Notes: a model not told the origin generated them from the letters alone. Numbered from the stretch's first letter, positions 48,207-56,625 are shown. The stretch: 64,000 nt of DNA from Gp6-AA40 sp036407095 (GCA_036407095.1 DASWZV010000065.1:128978-192977); one strand, 5' to 3'. Made by a program: numbers and translations.

Positions 48207-49596
48207 TGATCTTCTTTTCAATGGCCGCTTTCTCGACATCCTGCCCGTCGCCAGCCAGGGCTTTGTTCCAGGATGCGATCGCATCAGACCACCGATTGCG
48301 CTTGGCCAGCAGGTCGCCCAGGTGATCCTGAACCTCTGAATTCTCAGGCAGCTTCTGCGCGGCTGATTTCAGGTACTTCTCCGCGTTGTCGAGATCGTTC
48401 TTGCGGAAGTAGGCCCAACCGAGACTGTCGAGGAACGCGCCGTTCTCAGGTTCGGCCTCGAGCGCTTTCTGCACGAGCCGCACGGCTTCATCGAGCTGCT
48501 CGGGGCGATCGCCGCGACTGGCCAGCAGGTAGCCGAGGTAGTTGAGCGCGCTGGCGTTGTTCGGCTCGGTCGCGAGCAGCTGACGCAGCGAGCGCTCCGC
48601 CTCCGTCGATCGGCCAGCGTCGGCGTAGACATCCGCGAGCGTGAACAGCGTGTTCGTGTCCTTCGGGAACGTCTTGATCGCGGACTCGAGGACGGAGATT
48701 CCCGCACTCTTGTCGCCGCTGTCGAAGAGGGCGCGACCCTGGAGCCGTGCGAAGCGCGGATCGTCGGGATGCTGCTTCCGTGCGTCGCCGGCGAAGCCGG
48801 CCGCCTTCGCGTAATCCTTGGCCTCCATCAACACCGCGATGCGCCGCACCTTGAGGTCGCGGCTGTTGGGCTGAACGGCGAGCGCCAGCGTCAGCGTGTC
48901 AGCTGATTCCTTGAACAGACCGGCATCTTCCTGGTACTGGGCGAGCGCGGGTGCGACGCGAGGCTCGTCCTCGAGGATCTCGTCGAGCACATTGATCGCG
49001 CTCTTCAGATCCTTGTTGGCGGCAAAGGCCTGCGCCAAGGCAAGCCGGCCTTGAACCGCGTTGGGGTTCTGCGCCACGACACGCATCAATGTCTGGATCG
49101 CCTTGTCAGGCGTACCGTTTCGGATGTAGAGGCGGCCGAGCTGAAACTGAACGTTGGCGTCGGCGGTCACACCGGCACCAGCGACCGCGCGCTCGAGGTA
49201 CATGATGGCGTCCTTGAGCGCGGTGGCGGTCTGCGCGGACGGGGACCGCTCGGTCGCCCTGTCCACAACGCCTGCGTACAGCAGCCCCAACGCACGATTT
49301 GCCTCGACGTTGGTTTCGTCGAGCGCAAGCGCGGCCTTGGCCGCCTTCTCGGCGTCAGCCTGCTCATTGCGCCTCAGGTGCAGCGACGCAATCTCAGCCC
49401 GGACCTCTGCGGATTTCGGGTCAGCGGTCGCGGCGCGTTCGAGAGCTGCCAGGGCGCCCTTCGGGTCACCGTCGGCTTCGAGGCGCCGGGCCTGGAGGAA
49501 CTCGAAATAGGCATCCGTCGACTGCGCGGCGGCGAACTGGGGAACCGAGATCCACAGCGCAGCCGCGACCCAAGCCCAAGAGCGTGGAGAGGACAT
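48172..49596 (-). CDS. exported tetratricopeptide-repeat protein
   Basis: A 474-residue protein with a signal peptide (WAWVAAALWISVPQFAAAQ) and about ten TPR units. Good examples are GDPKGALAALERAATADPKSAEVRAEIASLHL, FQLGRLYIRNGTPDKAIQTLMRVVAQNP and FLDSLGWAYFRKNDLDNAEKYLKSAAQKLP. It probably scaffolds an envelope complex; no partner is evident. The final residues (SNAKGKVQNAK) come from the arm of a palindromic repeat, so the original C-terminus may have been replaced. It is divergent from the Trm112-like gene, 42 bp away. Confidence 0.9.
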   Translation of the reverse strand: MSSPRSWAWVAAALWISVPQFAAAQSTDAYFEFLQARRLEADGDPKGALAALERAATADPKSAEVRAEIASLHLRRNEQADAEKAAKAALALDETNVEANRALGLLYAGVVDRATERSPSAQTATALKDAIMYLERAVAGAGVTADANVQFQLGRLYIRNGTPDKAIQTLMRVVAQNPNAVQGRLALAQAFAANKDLKSAINVLDEILEDEPRVAPALAQYQEDAGLFKESADTLTLALAVQPNSRDLKVRRIAVLMEAKDYAKAAGFAGDARKQHPDDPRFARLQGRALFDSGDKSAGISVLESAIKTFPKDTNTLFTLADVYADAGRSTEAERSLRQLLATEPNNASALNYLGYLLASRGDRPEQLDEAVRLVQKALEAEPENGAFLDSLGWAYFRKNDLDNAEKYLKSAAQKLPENSEVQDHLGDLLAKRNRWSDAIASWNKALAGDGQDVEKAAIEKKISNAKGKVQNAK

Positions 49597-49622
49597 CAGA
49601 GATTGATCTTAGCGCAAGATGC

Positions 49623-49628
49623 TATAGT
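49623..49628 (+). promoter_or_regulatory. -10 element placed for a leaderless or near-leaderless message
   Basis: TATAGT lies ten bases before the ATG of the Trm112-like gene, so the expected start point is about four bases before the ATG. No Shine-Dalgarno sequence is visible. A -35 element is weak (TTGATC at an unfavourable 14-base spacing). Confidence 0.45.
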
Positions 49629-49638
49629 TGCCCGCACG

Positions 49639-49812
49639 ATGCCGGTTGACGTCGAACTGCTGGAAATCCTGGTGTGTCCGAACTGCAAGACCCCGGTCAA
49701 ACTGGTCAAGAACGGCACCGGACTCAAGTGCGGGCAGTGTTACCGCGTATATCCGATCAAGGACGACATCCCGGTGATGCTGATCGACGAAGCGACGATC
49801 GAGAAAGACTGA
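49639..49812 (+). CDS. Trm112-like zinc protein (UPF0434/YcaR family)
   Basis: A 57-residue zinc-ribbon protein with C13, C16, C31 and C34 in LVCPNCKTPVKL and LKCGQCYRVYPIKDDIP. In eukaryotes and archaea Trm112 activates methyltransferases; the bacterial role is unclear. It often lies beside lipid A or LPS genes, as here before a heptosyltransferase (31-bp gap). The start MPVDVELLEILVCP is fixed by the alignment of the zinc ribbon. Confidence 0.9.
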   Translation: MPVDVELLEILVCPNCKTPVKLVKNGTGLKCGQCYRVYPIKDDIPVMLIDEATIEKD

Positions 49813-49842
49813 AGGAGTACTCCCAGGCTCCTGCCTGGCGTT

Positions 49843-50931
49843 ATGCGCATCCTCCTCGTGCGCCTGCGCCTCATCGGCGACGTCGTCTTCACGACTCCGA
49901 TCGTTCGGGCACTCCGACGCCAGTACCCAGAAGCGCATCTCGCTTACATCGTCGAGCCGGCGGCCGCGCCGGTGCTGCGCGGGAATCCGCACATCAATGA
50001 ACTGATCGTCGCCCCCAGAAGCAGGGGGACCGATCGTCTTCGAGACGACTTCGGGCTGGCCAACGCATTGAGACGCCAGCGGTTCGATCTCGCCATCGAT
50101 CTGCACGGGGGCCCGCGGAGCGCGTGGCTGACGTGGGCCAGCCGGGCGCCGGTGCGCATCGGGTACACGATCAGAGGTCGATCGTGGATGTACACACACG
50201 TCGTCCCGCGTTCGGCGGATCTCGCGCCACGTCATTCGGTCGTCAGCCAATGGGATCTGCTGGCCCCATTGGGCATCGATGGATGTGACCCGGTGCGTGA
50301 TGCGGTCGAGATGGTCGAGGATTCAGGTGCCGCCGCCCGTGTCGAGCATCGTCTTCGACAAGCAGGCATCGGTCAGGATGCTGCGCTCGTGGTGATGCAC
50401 GTCAGCGCCGGGAACCCGTTTCGGCGATGGCCGGAGGAGGCATTCAGCGAGGTCGTCGCCGGTCTGGCTGAGGCTGACCCGAACCGGCGAATCATCCTGA
50501 CCGCGGGACCATCCGACGGAGACGCCGTCCGGCGCGTGGTTGAGACGGCCCGGGCCCGCCTCCGTACGCCGGCATCGGTCCCGATGGTCGAAGATTGGGA
50601 CCTGGCCGAACTCCGCGCGCTCGTCGCCCGCGCGGCGGTGTACATTGGGGGCGACAGCGGGCCGGTGCACGTTGCGGCGACGACGACAACCCCGATCGTG
50701 GAGTTGTTGGGGCCGACGCTGGCGGAACGATCGCGACCCTGGCGCGATCCGCGGCTACCTTCTGAGATGGTTGACGTCGGGTCGCTCCCGTGTCGGCCGT
50801 GCAATCAGCGCCGGTGCGCACCGGGCGACTTCCGGTGCCTCACCGGGATCACACCGCAGCGCGTGATCGCGGCCGTCGAGCGCGTGATGAAGGGGTCGGG
50901 AGTCATGTTCGAGGCCTCGACACGAACATGA
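49843..50931 (+). CDS. ADP-heptose:LPS heptosyltransferase family (GT9)
   Basis: A glycosyltransferase that adds heptose to the LPS inner core, 362 residues. The N-terminal domain starts MRILLVRLRLIGDVVFTTPI, the nucleotide-sugar domain includes VVMHVSAGNPFRRWPEEAF, and the signature GGDSGPVHVAATTTTPIVELLGPT is intact. It could be WaaC, WaaF or WaaQ-like. The last 12 codons (GSGVMFEASTRT) lie within a family-A palindrome, whose arm also provides the stop codon. Confidence 0.9.
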   Translation: MRILLVRLRLIGDVVFTTPIVRALRRQYPEAHLAYIVEPAAAPVLRGNPHINELIVAPRSRGTDRLRDDFGLANALRRQRFDLAIDLHGGPRSAWLTWASRAPVRIGYTIRGRSWMYTHVVPRSADLAPRHSVVSQWDLLAPLGIDGCDPVRDAVEMVEDSGAAARVEHRLRQAGIGQDAALVVMHVSAGNPFRRWPEEAFSEVVAGLAEADPNRRIILTAGPSDGDAVRRVVETARARLRTPASVPMVEDWDLAELRALVARAAVYIGGDSGPVHVAATTTTPIVELLGPTLAERSRPWRDPRLPSEMVDVGSLPCRPCNQRRCAPGDFRCLTGITPQRVIAAVERVMKGSGVMFEASTRT

Positions 50932-50944
50932 CTCCCGACCTCAT
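50891..50944. repeat. family-A palindrome overlapping a heptosyltransferase 3' end
   Basis: Perfect arms GTCGGGAGTCATGTTCG (50895-50911) and CGAACATGACTCCCGAC (50923-50939). The TGA of CATGACTC ends the heptosyltransferase frame. Related copies are at 10631, 27176 and 45452. Confidence 0.88.
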
Positions 50945-50956
50945 TACAGAATCTGT

Positions 50957-52144
50957 ATGACCACCACCGCGATGAGCATGAGCGGCGTGCACAGCACGCC
51001 GTGGCTCGGTCGACTGACATTCGCGTTGCTGCTGCTGTTCGTCGCCACAGTACCAGTGTCGATCGCGATCGCCGAAGCGCTGTTCTTCGTACTGTTGATC
51101 GCGTGGGTCATGATGCTCGTCCGCGACGGCACTCGTCCGGAGGCGCCGACATTCTTCTGGCCGCTCGCGGGATATGCGGGGATGACGCTCCTCTCCTCGC
51201 TGTTCTCTCTCGATCGGATCGAGAGCTTCATCGACAGCCGTCAGCTCCTGCTGTTCCTGGTCGTGCCGATCGTCTACGACCTGGCGCGCGGGCCGCGCAC
51301 GAAGACGGTCGCCGACATCATCGTCACCGTCGGCGCGATCGCGGCAGCCTGGGGCATCATCCAGTACACCCTGCTGCACTTCGACAGCCTGCGGCTGCGT
51401 CCCCACGGCCCGCTCGGCCATTACATGACCTACGCCGGCACGCTGATGCTGGTGATCGGCGTGGCCGCCTCCCGACTGATCTTCTCGATGCGCGACTGGA
51501 AGTGGGCGGCACTCGTCATGCCGGCGCTGTTCGTCGCGGTCACGGTCACGCTCACGCGAAGCGCGTGGGTCGGCGTCGCCGTCGGGGTGGGGCTGCTCTT
51601 CGTCCTCAAAGATCTGCGCCTCACGGCATTGATCCCGGTGGTCGTTGCCCTGCTCTTCGCGCTCGCGCCCGACAGCGTCACCGATCGCATCATGTCCGTG
51701 TCGAACCTCCACGATCCGAGCAGCCGCGATCGGATCGCGATGCTGCAGACGGGCGCCGCCATGATCAAGGACCATCCGCTGACCGGAGTCGGTCCGAACA
51801 TGGTGCAGCGCGTCTACGCGCAGTACCGGGATCCGAACAGCGTGCAGAAGATCAACCCGCATCTGCACAACGTGCCGCTGCAGATTGCGGCTGAGCGCGG
51901 CCTGCCTGCCCTGGCCGTCTGGATCGCCTTCGTGGTGACGCTCGCAACCGGAGTGTTCCGGCTGTTTCGGACGAGCGCCGATCGCACGCTGCCTGCTGCC
52001 GCACTCGCGGCGATTGGTGCGATGCTGGCCGCAGGGATCTTCGAGTACAACTTCGGCGACTCGGAATTCCTGATGCTCTTTCTCGTGATCGTGACCCTGC
52101 CGTTTGCGGCCGTCCGCGCTCCGCTCGTGGATAGCACGCATTAG
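50957..52144 (+). CDS. O-antigen ligase/polymerase family (Wzy_C) membrane protein
   Basis: An integral membrane protein of 395 residues with about 11 helices and one large periplasmic loop (residues about 245-310). The loop holds the conserved DRIAMLQTGAAMIKDHPLTGVGPNMV and HNVPLQIAAERGLPALAVW, typical of WaaL/Wzy_C. It likely joins or polymerises O-antigen on the periplasmic face. It lies 25 bp after the heptosyltransferase, across a palindrome. Confidence 0.9.
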   Translation: MTTTAMSMSGVHSTPWLGRLTFALLLLFVATVPVSIAIAEALFFVLLIAWVMMLVRDGTRPEAPTFFWPLAGYAGMTLLSSLFSLDRIESFIDSRQLLLFLVVPIVYDLARGPRTKTVADIIVTVGAIAAAWGIIQYTLLHFDSLRLRPHGPLGHYMTYAGTLMLVIGVAASRLIFSMRDWKWAALVMPALFVAVTVTLTRSAWVGVAVGVGLLFVLKDLRLTALIPVVVALLFALAPDSVTDRIMSVSNLHDPSSRDRIAMLQTGAAMIKDHPLTGVGPNMVQRVYAQYRDPNSVQKINPHLHNVPLQIAAERGLPALAVWIAFVVTLATGVFRLFRTSADRTLPAAALAAIGAMLAAGIFEYNFGDSEFLMLFLVIVTLPFAAVRAPLVDSTH

Positions 52145-52219
52145 CCGTCTTGACCGCCTGAATCGCCGACAATGAGTCAAGTTTCCCTGGTCAAGACGGC
52201 TCGCCCCGCGAAGCGGGGC
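52144..52219. repeat. two hairpins between the O-antigen ligase and heptose kinase genes
   Basis: Perfect 12-bp arms GCCGTCTTGACC (52144-52155) and GGTCAAGACGGC (52189-52200) are followed by GCCCCGC-GAA-GCGGGGC (52203-52219). The remaining 80 bases up to 52300 hold more CGAGGCGGAGCCTCG-style palindromes. No U-run follows the first hairpin. Confidence 0.75.
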
Positions 52220-52300
52220 AAAGCCAACACTGTGACTGGCGAAGCGGAGCCGGGCCGGCTTCGACATGCTCGCCGGTCCGAGGCGGAGCCTCGCTAGTCG

Positions 52301-53299
52301 ATGCTGCTTCCGGCCGTCAGCCCAGATCAGATCCGGCGTATCACTGCCCGCTTCGGGAGCGCGCACGTGCTGGTCGTCGGCGACGCGATGCTCGACAAGT
52401 TCATCATCGGGCGGGTCACACGGATCTCGCCGGAAGCGCCGGTCCCGGTGGTGGCCTTCGATCACGAGATGCACCGCATCGGCGGCGCCGCCAATGTCGC
52501 GCACAGCATCGCATCGCTCGGCGGCCGGACGACGCTGGTCGCGGCAACCGGTCACGACGACTCGGCCACGATGCTGACCAAGGCATGCCGTGATGCCGGC
52601 ATCACGCCAGCGCTGGTCGGAGACGGCACGCGACCGACGACCACCAAGGTGAGAGTCGTGACCGATCGCAATCAGCAGGTGGCGCGCATCGACTATGAGT
52701 CCGAGGCGGAGATCGCGGGCGATGTCGAGCACCGCATCATCACCGAGATCCACAAACACGCGCCGCGCGCGCAGGCGATCGTCATCTCCGACTACTTGAA
52801 GGGCTGCGTGACGCGAGCCGTTACCGAGGCGATCGTGAAGACCGCCGAACCGGACGTCCCGGTTCTGGTCGATCCCAAGATTCCCCACATCGAGTATTAC
52901 GCGTCGACCACGGTGGTGACGCCGAATCATCTCGAGACGGAGACCGCGACGCATCGCAGAGTTCGAAGCCGCGAGGACGCGCGCGAGGCCGCGCGCGTGT
53001 TTCGGGAACGTGCACGATGCCGCAACGTCCTGATGACGCGCGGTGATCAGGGGATGTGGTTACTCGGCACAGACGTCGAAGGGTATCTGCCGTCGGTCGC
53101 GCGTGAGGTGGCAGACGTGACCGGCGCGGGCGACACTGTGATCGCCACGCTGGCGCTCGCGCTGGCCGCGGGCGCAAGCCTCGCAGAGGCCGCGCGACTC
53201 GCCAACGAAGCCGCGGGCATCGTCGTCGGAAAGTTCGGCCCGGCCACGGTGACCGTGGACGAACTCCTCCACGCGTTCGATTCGACGGCGACGCTCTGA
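52301..53299 (+). CDS. D-glycero-beta-D-manno-heptose-7-phosphate kinase
   Basis: A PfkB-family kinase of 332 residues like the N-terminal half of HldE (RfaE1). Conserved parts are VVGDAMLDKFIIGRVTRISPEAPVPV, IGGAANVAHSIASLGG, VLVDPKIPHIEYY, TPNHLETE and the catalytic VTGAGDTVIATLALA loop. The adenylyltransferase half of HldE is missing, so it must be encoded separately (HldC type). It acts with the heptosyltransferase upstream. The ribosome-binding site is weak. Confidence 0.93.
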   Translation: MLLPAVSPDQIRRITARFGSAHVLVVGDAMLDKFIIGRVTRISPEAPVPVVAFDHEMHRIGGAANVAHSIASLGGRTTLVAATGHDDSATMLTKACRDAGITPALVGDGTRPTTTKVRVVTDRNQQVARIDYESEAEIAGDVEHRIITEIHKHAPRAQAIVISDYLKGCVTRAVTEAIVKTAEPDVPVLVDPKIPHIEYYASTTVVTPNHLETETATHRRVRSREDAREAARVFRERARCRNVLMTRGDQGMWLLGTDVEGYLPSVAREVADVTGAGDTVIATLALALAAGASLAEAARLANEAAGIVVGKFGPATVTVDELLHAFDSTATL

Positions 53300-53893
53300 T
53301 CCCGTCGTGGAGGGCCGAGTCTATGCCAAGACTATGGCGGACCGCCTTAGCCTGAAGAGCGGAGGCGGTTCGAACCGCTGTCGCCCTGGATGATCCGAAC
53401 GACAGCCATCGTTTCGATAACGAGCTTACCCGTGCGTTGGTGGCGAACCACCGGCGACAGCGCTCGCTGCGCCTTGAGACCCGATTTACTCCCTTCGTTC
53501 CTCACGCCGCGAACAGGTCGCCGACCCCAGGCAACCCCAGGCCCGCCCGGTGAGCCGCCGCACACTCCGCCAAGCGACGGCGGTGTGGCTGCGGCGGAGC
53601 GACTGTTCGCGCCGCGATCAGCGACAGCCAGTAAAACGGCTCGGGAGCGACCCCATCGGCGACGGCGATGATTCGCCACGACGCACCATGCAGCTTGTTA
53701 TCGACACGATTGTTCACGGTCGCGCGGATCAGGATTAGCCGTCGCCGTCATCGTCAGCACACGCGCGGACGAGCCGTTTTTCCGCGGCGTCGAACCGGAG
53801 CGAGGCCGCAGCCACACCGCCGTCGTTTGGCGCCACGTGCGGGTGAGGGAAGCTGCGGACGCGTGAAAGACGCCGCAAGGAGAAGATGCGCTT
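53300..53893. other. largest gene-free interval (hldE kinase to yidC-like gene)
   Basis: I find no convincing gene in these 594 bases. There are small hairpins (GCGGTTCGAACCGC near 53367; GGTGG-CGAA-CCACC near 53440) and two inverted copies of a roughly 49-bp sequence (53568-53616 and 53783-53832). On the minus strand one copy reads NDGGVAAASLRF, and on the plus strand the other reads SDGGVAAAERLF in the equivalent frame. This could be decayed coding DNA. Confidence 0.5.
53568..53832. repeat. inverted pair of roughly 49-bp repeats
   Basis: CGCCAAGCGACGGCGGTGTG... at 53568-53616 and its near-complement at 53783-53832 match at 28 of the first 29 positions, then diverge and match again at GCCGCG. 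They are separated by 166 bp. No matching ends of a known insertion sequence are visible. Confidence 0.75.
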
Positions 53894-54538
53894 CTACGAC
53901 GTCGGCGTTCGCCGCGCGCTGCAAGCGACCAGATAGTTCTGCAGCATCGACACTGCTGCGCCTGCCCCCACCGACAGCGCCACAGTGCTCGCGGTGCTCC
54001 AGAGGAAGAGTCCAGTGCCGATGACCGCGACGAGCAGTATGGCCTGCGCCTGACTCTGGTTTGGGCCGCTCGAAGATGCCGTCGCAATCGACGCACCCGT
54101 GATCAGTGTGGCCAGCAACGCGAGTCGCAGATCGGCTTTCGCGAGGTCCTTGATCCAGAGGAACGAAACGCCGTTGCCCACACCCTTTCGAACCGCCGCG
54201 AAGAGTCCGTACAGGACCGGCGCCTGAATCAGCATCCCCAGGAACGCCGCAGGATCAGCGGGCCGCACGCCATGCTCCTGCATGACGCGGCTGGCTTCCT
54301 GCCAGTAGCGACCCGGATCCTTCACGTGCACCGCGCGAAGCCGTTCGAGCTCGGGTGCGAGCGCCGCCATCTTTACCTGATGACGTCGTGCCCGCAACGC
54401 GAGGCGCACGGTGAGCGGAAGCAGGAGAAGCCGAAGCGTCAACGACACCAGCAGGATTCCTGCACCCAGGCTTCCGCTGCAGACCTGCGCGGTCACGAAC
54501 ATCGACAGCCGAATGGCTTCGACGAAGCTGTCCCACAT
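53894..54538 (-). CDS. short YidC/Oxa1-family membrane insertase paralogue
   Basis: A 214-residue membrane protein with the Oxa1 core: helix SLGAGILLVSLTLRLLLLPLTVRLA, the cytoplasmic coiled loop (ALAPELERLRAVHVKDPGRYWQEASRVMQEHGV) and AFLGMLIQAPVLYGLFAAVRKG. It lacks the periplasmic domain of Gram-negative YidC, and its normal rpmH-rnpA neighbours are absent, so it is probably a second insertase. The conserved arginine in the first core helix appears as R (TLRLLLLP). It lies downstream of purH, 17 bp away. Confidence 0.82.
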   Translation of the reverse strand: MWDSFVEAIRLSMFVTAQVCSGSLGAGILLVSLTLRLLLLPLTVRLALRARRHQVKMAALAPELERLRAVHVKDPGRYWQEASRVMQEHGVRPADPAAFLGMLIQAPVLYGLFAAVRKGVGNGVSFLWIKDLAKADLRLALLATLITGASIATASSSGPNQSQAQAILLVAVIGTGLFLWSTASTVALSVGAGAAVSMLQNYLVACSARRTPTS

Positions 54539-54554
54539 CGCGTCCTCCGTTCAC

Positions 54555-56135
54555 TCAATGCCTGAAATGCCTCCGACCTGTGAACACCATCGCCAACCCG
54601 TGTTCATCGGCAGCGGCGATGACTTCAGCATCTTTGACGGATCCGCCGGGTTGAACGATCGCGGTCGCGCCTGCCGCGGCCGCGGCATCGAGACCGTCGC
54701 GAAACGGGAAAAACGCGTCCGATGCTGCCACCGACCCTTTCAGACGATCGGATGCGCCTGCTTTCATGCGAGCGACGTTCACGGCGTCGACGCGGCTCAT
54801 CTGCCCGGCGCCAATCGCCAGGGTGCAATCGGCCGACGTGAAGAGCACGGTGTTCGACTTGACGTGCGCGCACACGCGCCATGCGAAACGAAGGGCGGTC
54901 CACTCCGCCGCAGTCGGCTCCCGCCGCGTGACCACTCGCAGCCCGTCTGTCGGCCACGATTCCTGCGCTTCGACGACGCGATCCGCCTGTTGTGCGAGCA
55001 CCGCCCCCAGCACCGATCGGAGATCGCGCGCGCCTTCGCCGACCGCTCGCGAACAATCGGCGATCACGACACGCATCTGCGCCTTGGCCGATAGAATCGC
55101 GCGGGCGCCGGCCTCGATCGCCGGCGCGAGCACCACGTCGAGCTTCGTCGACACGAGCGCCCGCGCGGTCTCGATGTCGATCGCTCGATTGATCGCCACC
55201 ACAGCGCCGAAGGCCGACAGCGCATCGGCGTCGCGCGCGCGGACGTACGCGTCGGCGGGCGACGATCCCGTGGCCACGCCGGAGGGATTCGTGTGTTTGA
55301 TCACTGCCGACGCCGGCTCGGTGAACTCGAGTACGATCCTGGCTGCGGCATCCAGATCGAGGATGTTCGTGTACGACAGCTCCTTGCCCTGCAGCAGCGT
55401 CGCGGCGCCGAGGCCGACCGGCGGATCGCCGGCGTACCACGCCGCGGCCTGATGCGGATTCTCCCCGTATCGCAGATCACCGATCTTCCGCGAGGGGATC
55501 GACAGCCATGACGGAAACTGCCGCTGTGTTCCGCGCGCGAGCCTCTCATCACCGGCCTCGATCGCATCGAGCGCCGACGCGATCGCCGAATCGTACTGAC
55601 CGGTGTGGGCAAAGGCTTTCCGTGCCAGCTCGAAACGAAACGCGAGCGAGGGACCGCGCTTCTGATCGAGCTCGTTCAACAGCGGCACGTAGTCGGCGGG
55701 TGACACGACCACGAGGACGTGCTCGAAATTTTTTGCCGCCGCGCGCACCAGACTGGGACCGCCGATGTCGATCTCTTCGATGAGCGCGTCGACGCTCGTC
55801 GCCGGATTCGCTGCCGCCTTCGCGAACGGATACAGATTCACGACAACGAGATCGATCAGCGTGATGCCGTGACGGGCTGCGGCGTCGAGATCATCGGGCA
55901 TGCGGCGACGAGCCAGGATGCCGCCGTGAATGCGCGGATGCAGCGTCTTGACCCGGCCGCCCATCATTTCGGGGAAACCGGTCACCTCAGCCACGGGAAT
56001 GACCGCCAGCCCGGCCGCTTCGAGCGCGGCTGCGGTCCCTCCGGTCGAGATGAGGTCGAAGCCGCGCCGAGCAAGGCCACGGCCGAGCTCATCCAGGCCC
56101 GACTTGTCCGACACGCTCAGGAGGGCACGTGGCAT
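54555..56135 (-). CDS. purH: bifunctional AICAR formyltransferase / IMP cyclohydrolase
   Basis: This enzyme carries out the last two steps of purine synthesis, 526 residues from MPRALLSVSDKSG. The N-terminal MGS-like cyclohydrolase domain (ISTGGTAAALEAAGL, VTGFPEMMGGRVKTLHPRIHGGILARR) is followed by the formyltransferase domain (GENPHQAAAWY, VIKHTNPSGVATG with the catalytic Lys-His, and KAGASDRLKGSVAASDAFFPFRDGLD). The sequence ends GRRHFRH. An upstream ATG (56159) adds only eight residues. Confidence 0.97.
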   Translation of the reverse strand: MPRALLSVSDKSGLDELGRGLARRGFDLISTGGTAAALEAAGLAVIPVAEVTGFPEMMGGRVKTLHPRIHGGILARRRMPDDLDAAARHGITLIDLVVVNLYPFAKAAANPATSVDALIEEIDIGGPSLVRAAAKNFEHVLVVVSPADYVPLLNELDQKRGPSLAFRFELARKAFAHTGQYDSAIASALDAIEAGDERLARGTQRQFPSWLSIPSRKIGDLRYGENPHQAAAWYAGDPPVGLGAATLLQGKELSYTNILDLDAAARIVLEFTEPASAVIKHTNPSGVATGSSPADAYVRARDADALSAFGAVVAINRAIDIETARALVSTKLDVVLAPAIEAGARAILSAKAQMRVVIADCSRAVGEGARDLRSVLGAVLAQQADRVVEAQESWPTDGLRVVTRREPTAAEWTALRFAWRVCAHVKSNTVLFTSADCTLAIGAGQMSRVDAVNVARMKAGASDRLKGSVAASDAFFPFRDGLDAAAAAGATAIVQPGGSVKDAEVIAAADEHGLAMVFTGRRHFRH

Positions 56136-56185
56136 GGTCGATCCACATTTCCGGAGCAATCTAGACGATCCAGCTCCGCAGATGC

Positions 56186-56214
56186 TTGACAGGTATGTAG
56201 CACACGCATAGGAT
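56186..56214 (+). promoter_or_regulatory. near-consensus sigma-70 promoter upstream of the cold-shock gene
   Basis: TTGACA (56186-56191) and TAGGAT (56209-56214) are separated by exactly 17 bases. The predicted start is near 56221, about 158 bases before the cold-shock ATG. It is the clearest promoter in the window. Confidence 0.85.
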
Positions 56215-56254
56215 ATGCCTGCGTTTGAGGGGTGTTCCCCAGGCGTCGAAGTCG

Positions 56255-56285
56255 AGGCCGCGTCAGCACTCGCGGTCTTTTTTTT
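56255..56285 (+). terminator. intrinsic terminator inside the cold-shock leader
   Basis: An 8-bp stem AGGCCGCG/CGCGGTCT (one G-T pair) with loop TCAGCACT is followed directly by eight T residues (56278-56285). It lies 93 bases before the cold-shock start codon. Transcripts from 56221 would be about 65 nt if terminated here. It could be a transcription attenuator or the end of a small RNA. Confidence 0.8.
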
Positions 56286-56378
56286 GTGCCTCGAAGCTCA
56301 TCAGCGCTTCCGAGAGCACGCGTCAAGCACGGCCGCTGCCCGACACAGAGGACCGGCACTAGCAAGTAGGGAAGAGCG

Positions 56379-56582
56379 ATGCGCATCACAGGCAAGGTCA
56401 AGTGGTTCAACAATGCCAAGGGTTACGGATTCATAGAACGCGAGGGAGGCAGTGACGTGTTCGTGCATTACTCCGCTATCAGTGGCAACGGCTTTCGGTC
56501 CCTAGAAGAAGGGCAGGCGGTTGAGTTCGAGATCGTCGACGGCCCAAAAGGTCCGCAGGCGGGCAACGTTACCAAACCCTGA
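56379..56582 (+). CDS. cold-shock domain protein
   Basis: A 67-residue single OB-fold nucleic-acid chaperone of the CspA family. RNP1 is KGYGFIE (residues about 14-20, within WFNNAKGYGFIEREGG) and RNP2 is DVFVHYSAI. The sequence ends GPQAGNVTKP. The RBS is GGGAAGAG. It has a long 5' leader with a strong promoter and an internal terminator hairpin, which suggests conditional read-through, as expected if the gene is temperature- or growth-regulated. Confidence 0.97.
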   Translation: MRITGKVKWFNNAKGYGFIEREGGSDVFVHYSAISGNGFRSLEEGQAVEFEIVDGPKGPQAGNVTKP

Positions 56583-56598
56583 ACCACGACAAAGACCT

Positions 56599-56625
56599 GT
56601 CCGGCGCCGCCAGACGGCGCCGGAC
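56599..56625 (+). terminator. GC-rich hairpin after the cold-shock gene
   Basis: A perfect 11-bp stem GTCCGGCGCCG/CGGCGCCGGAC with a 5-base loop begins 17 bases after the stop codon. It lacks a U-tract (ACTATGCC follows), so it may block 3' exonucleases or terminate with help. Confidence 0.6.

Noticed and set aside
53300..53740. Possible tmRNA or other structured RNA on the minus strand of the large gene-free interval.
   Set aside because: GGTTCGAACC looks like a T-loop at first, but it is only a short palindrome and cannot form a 5-bp T-stem with a 7-base loop. No tag-peptide frame with a normal ending and no acceptor stem were found.
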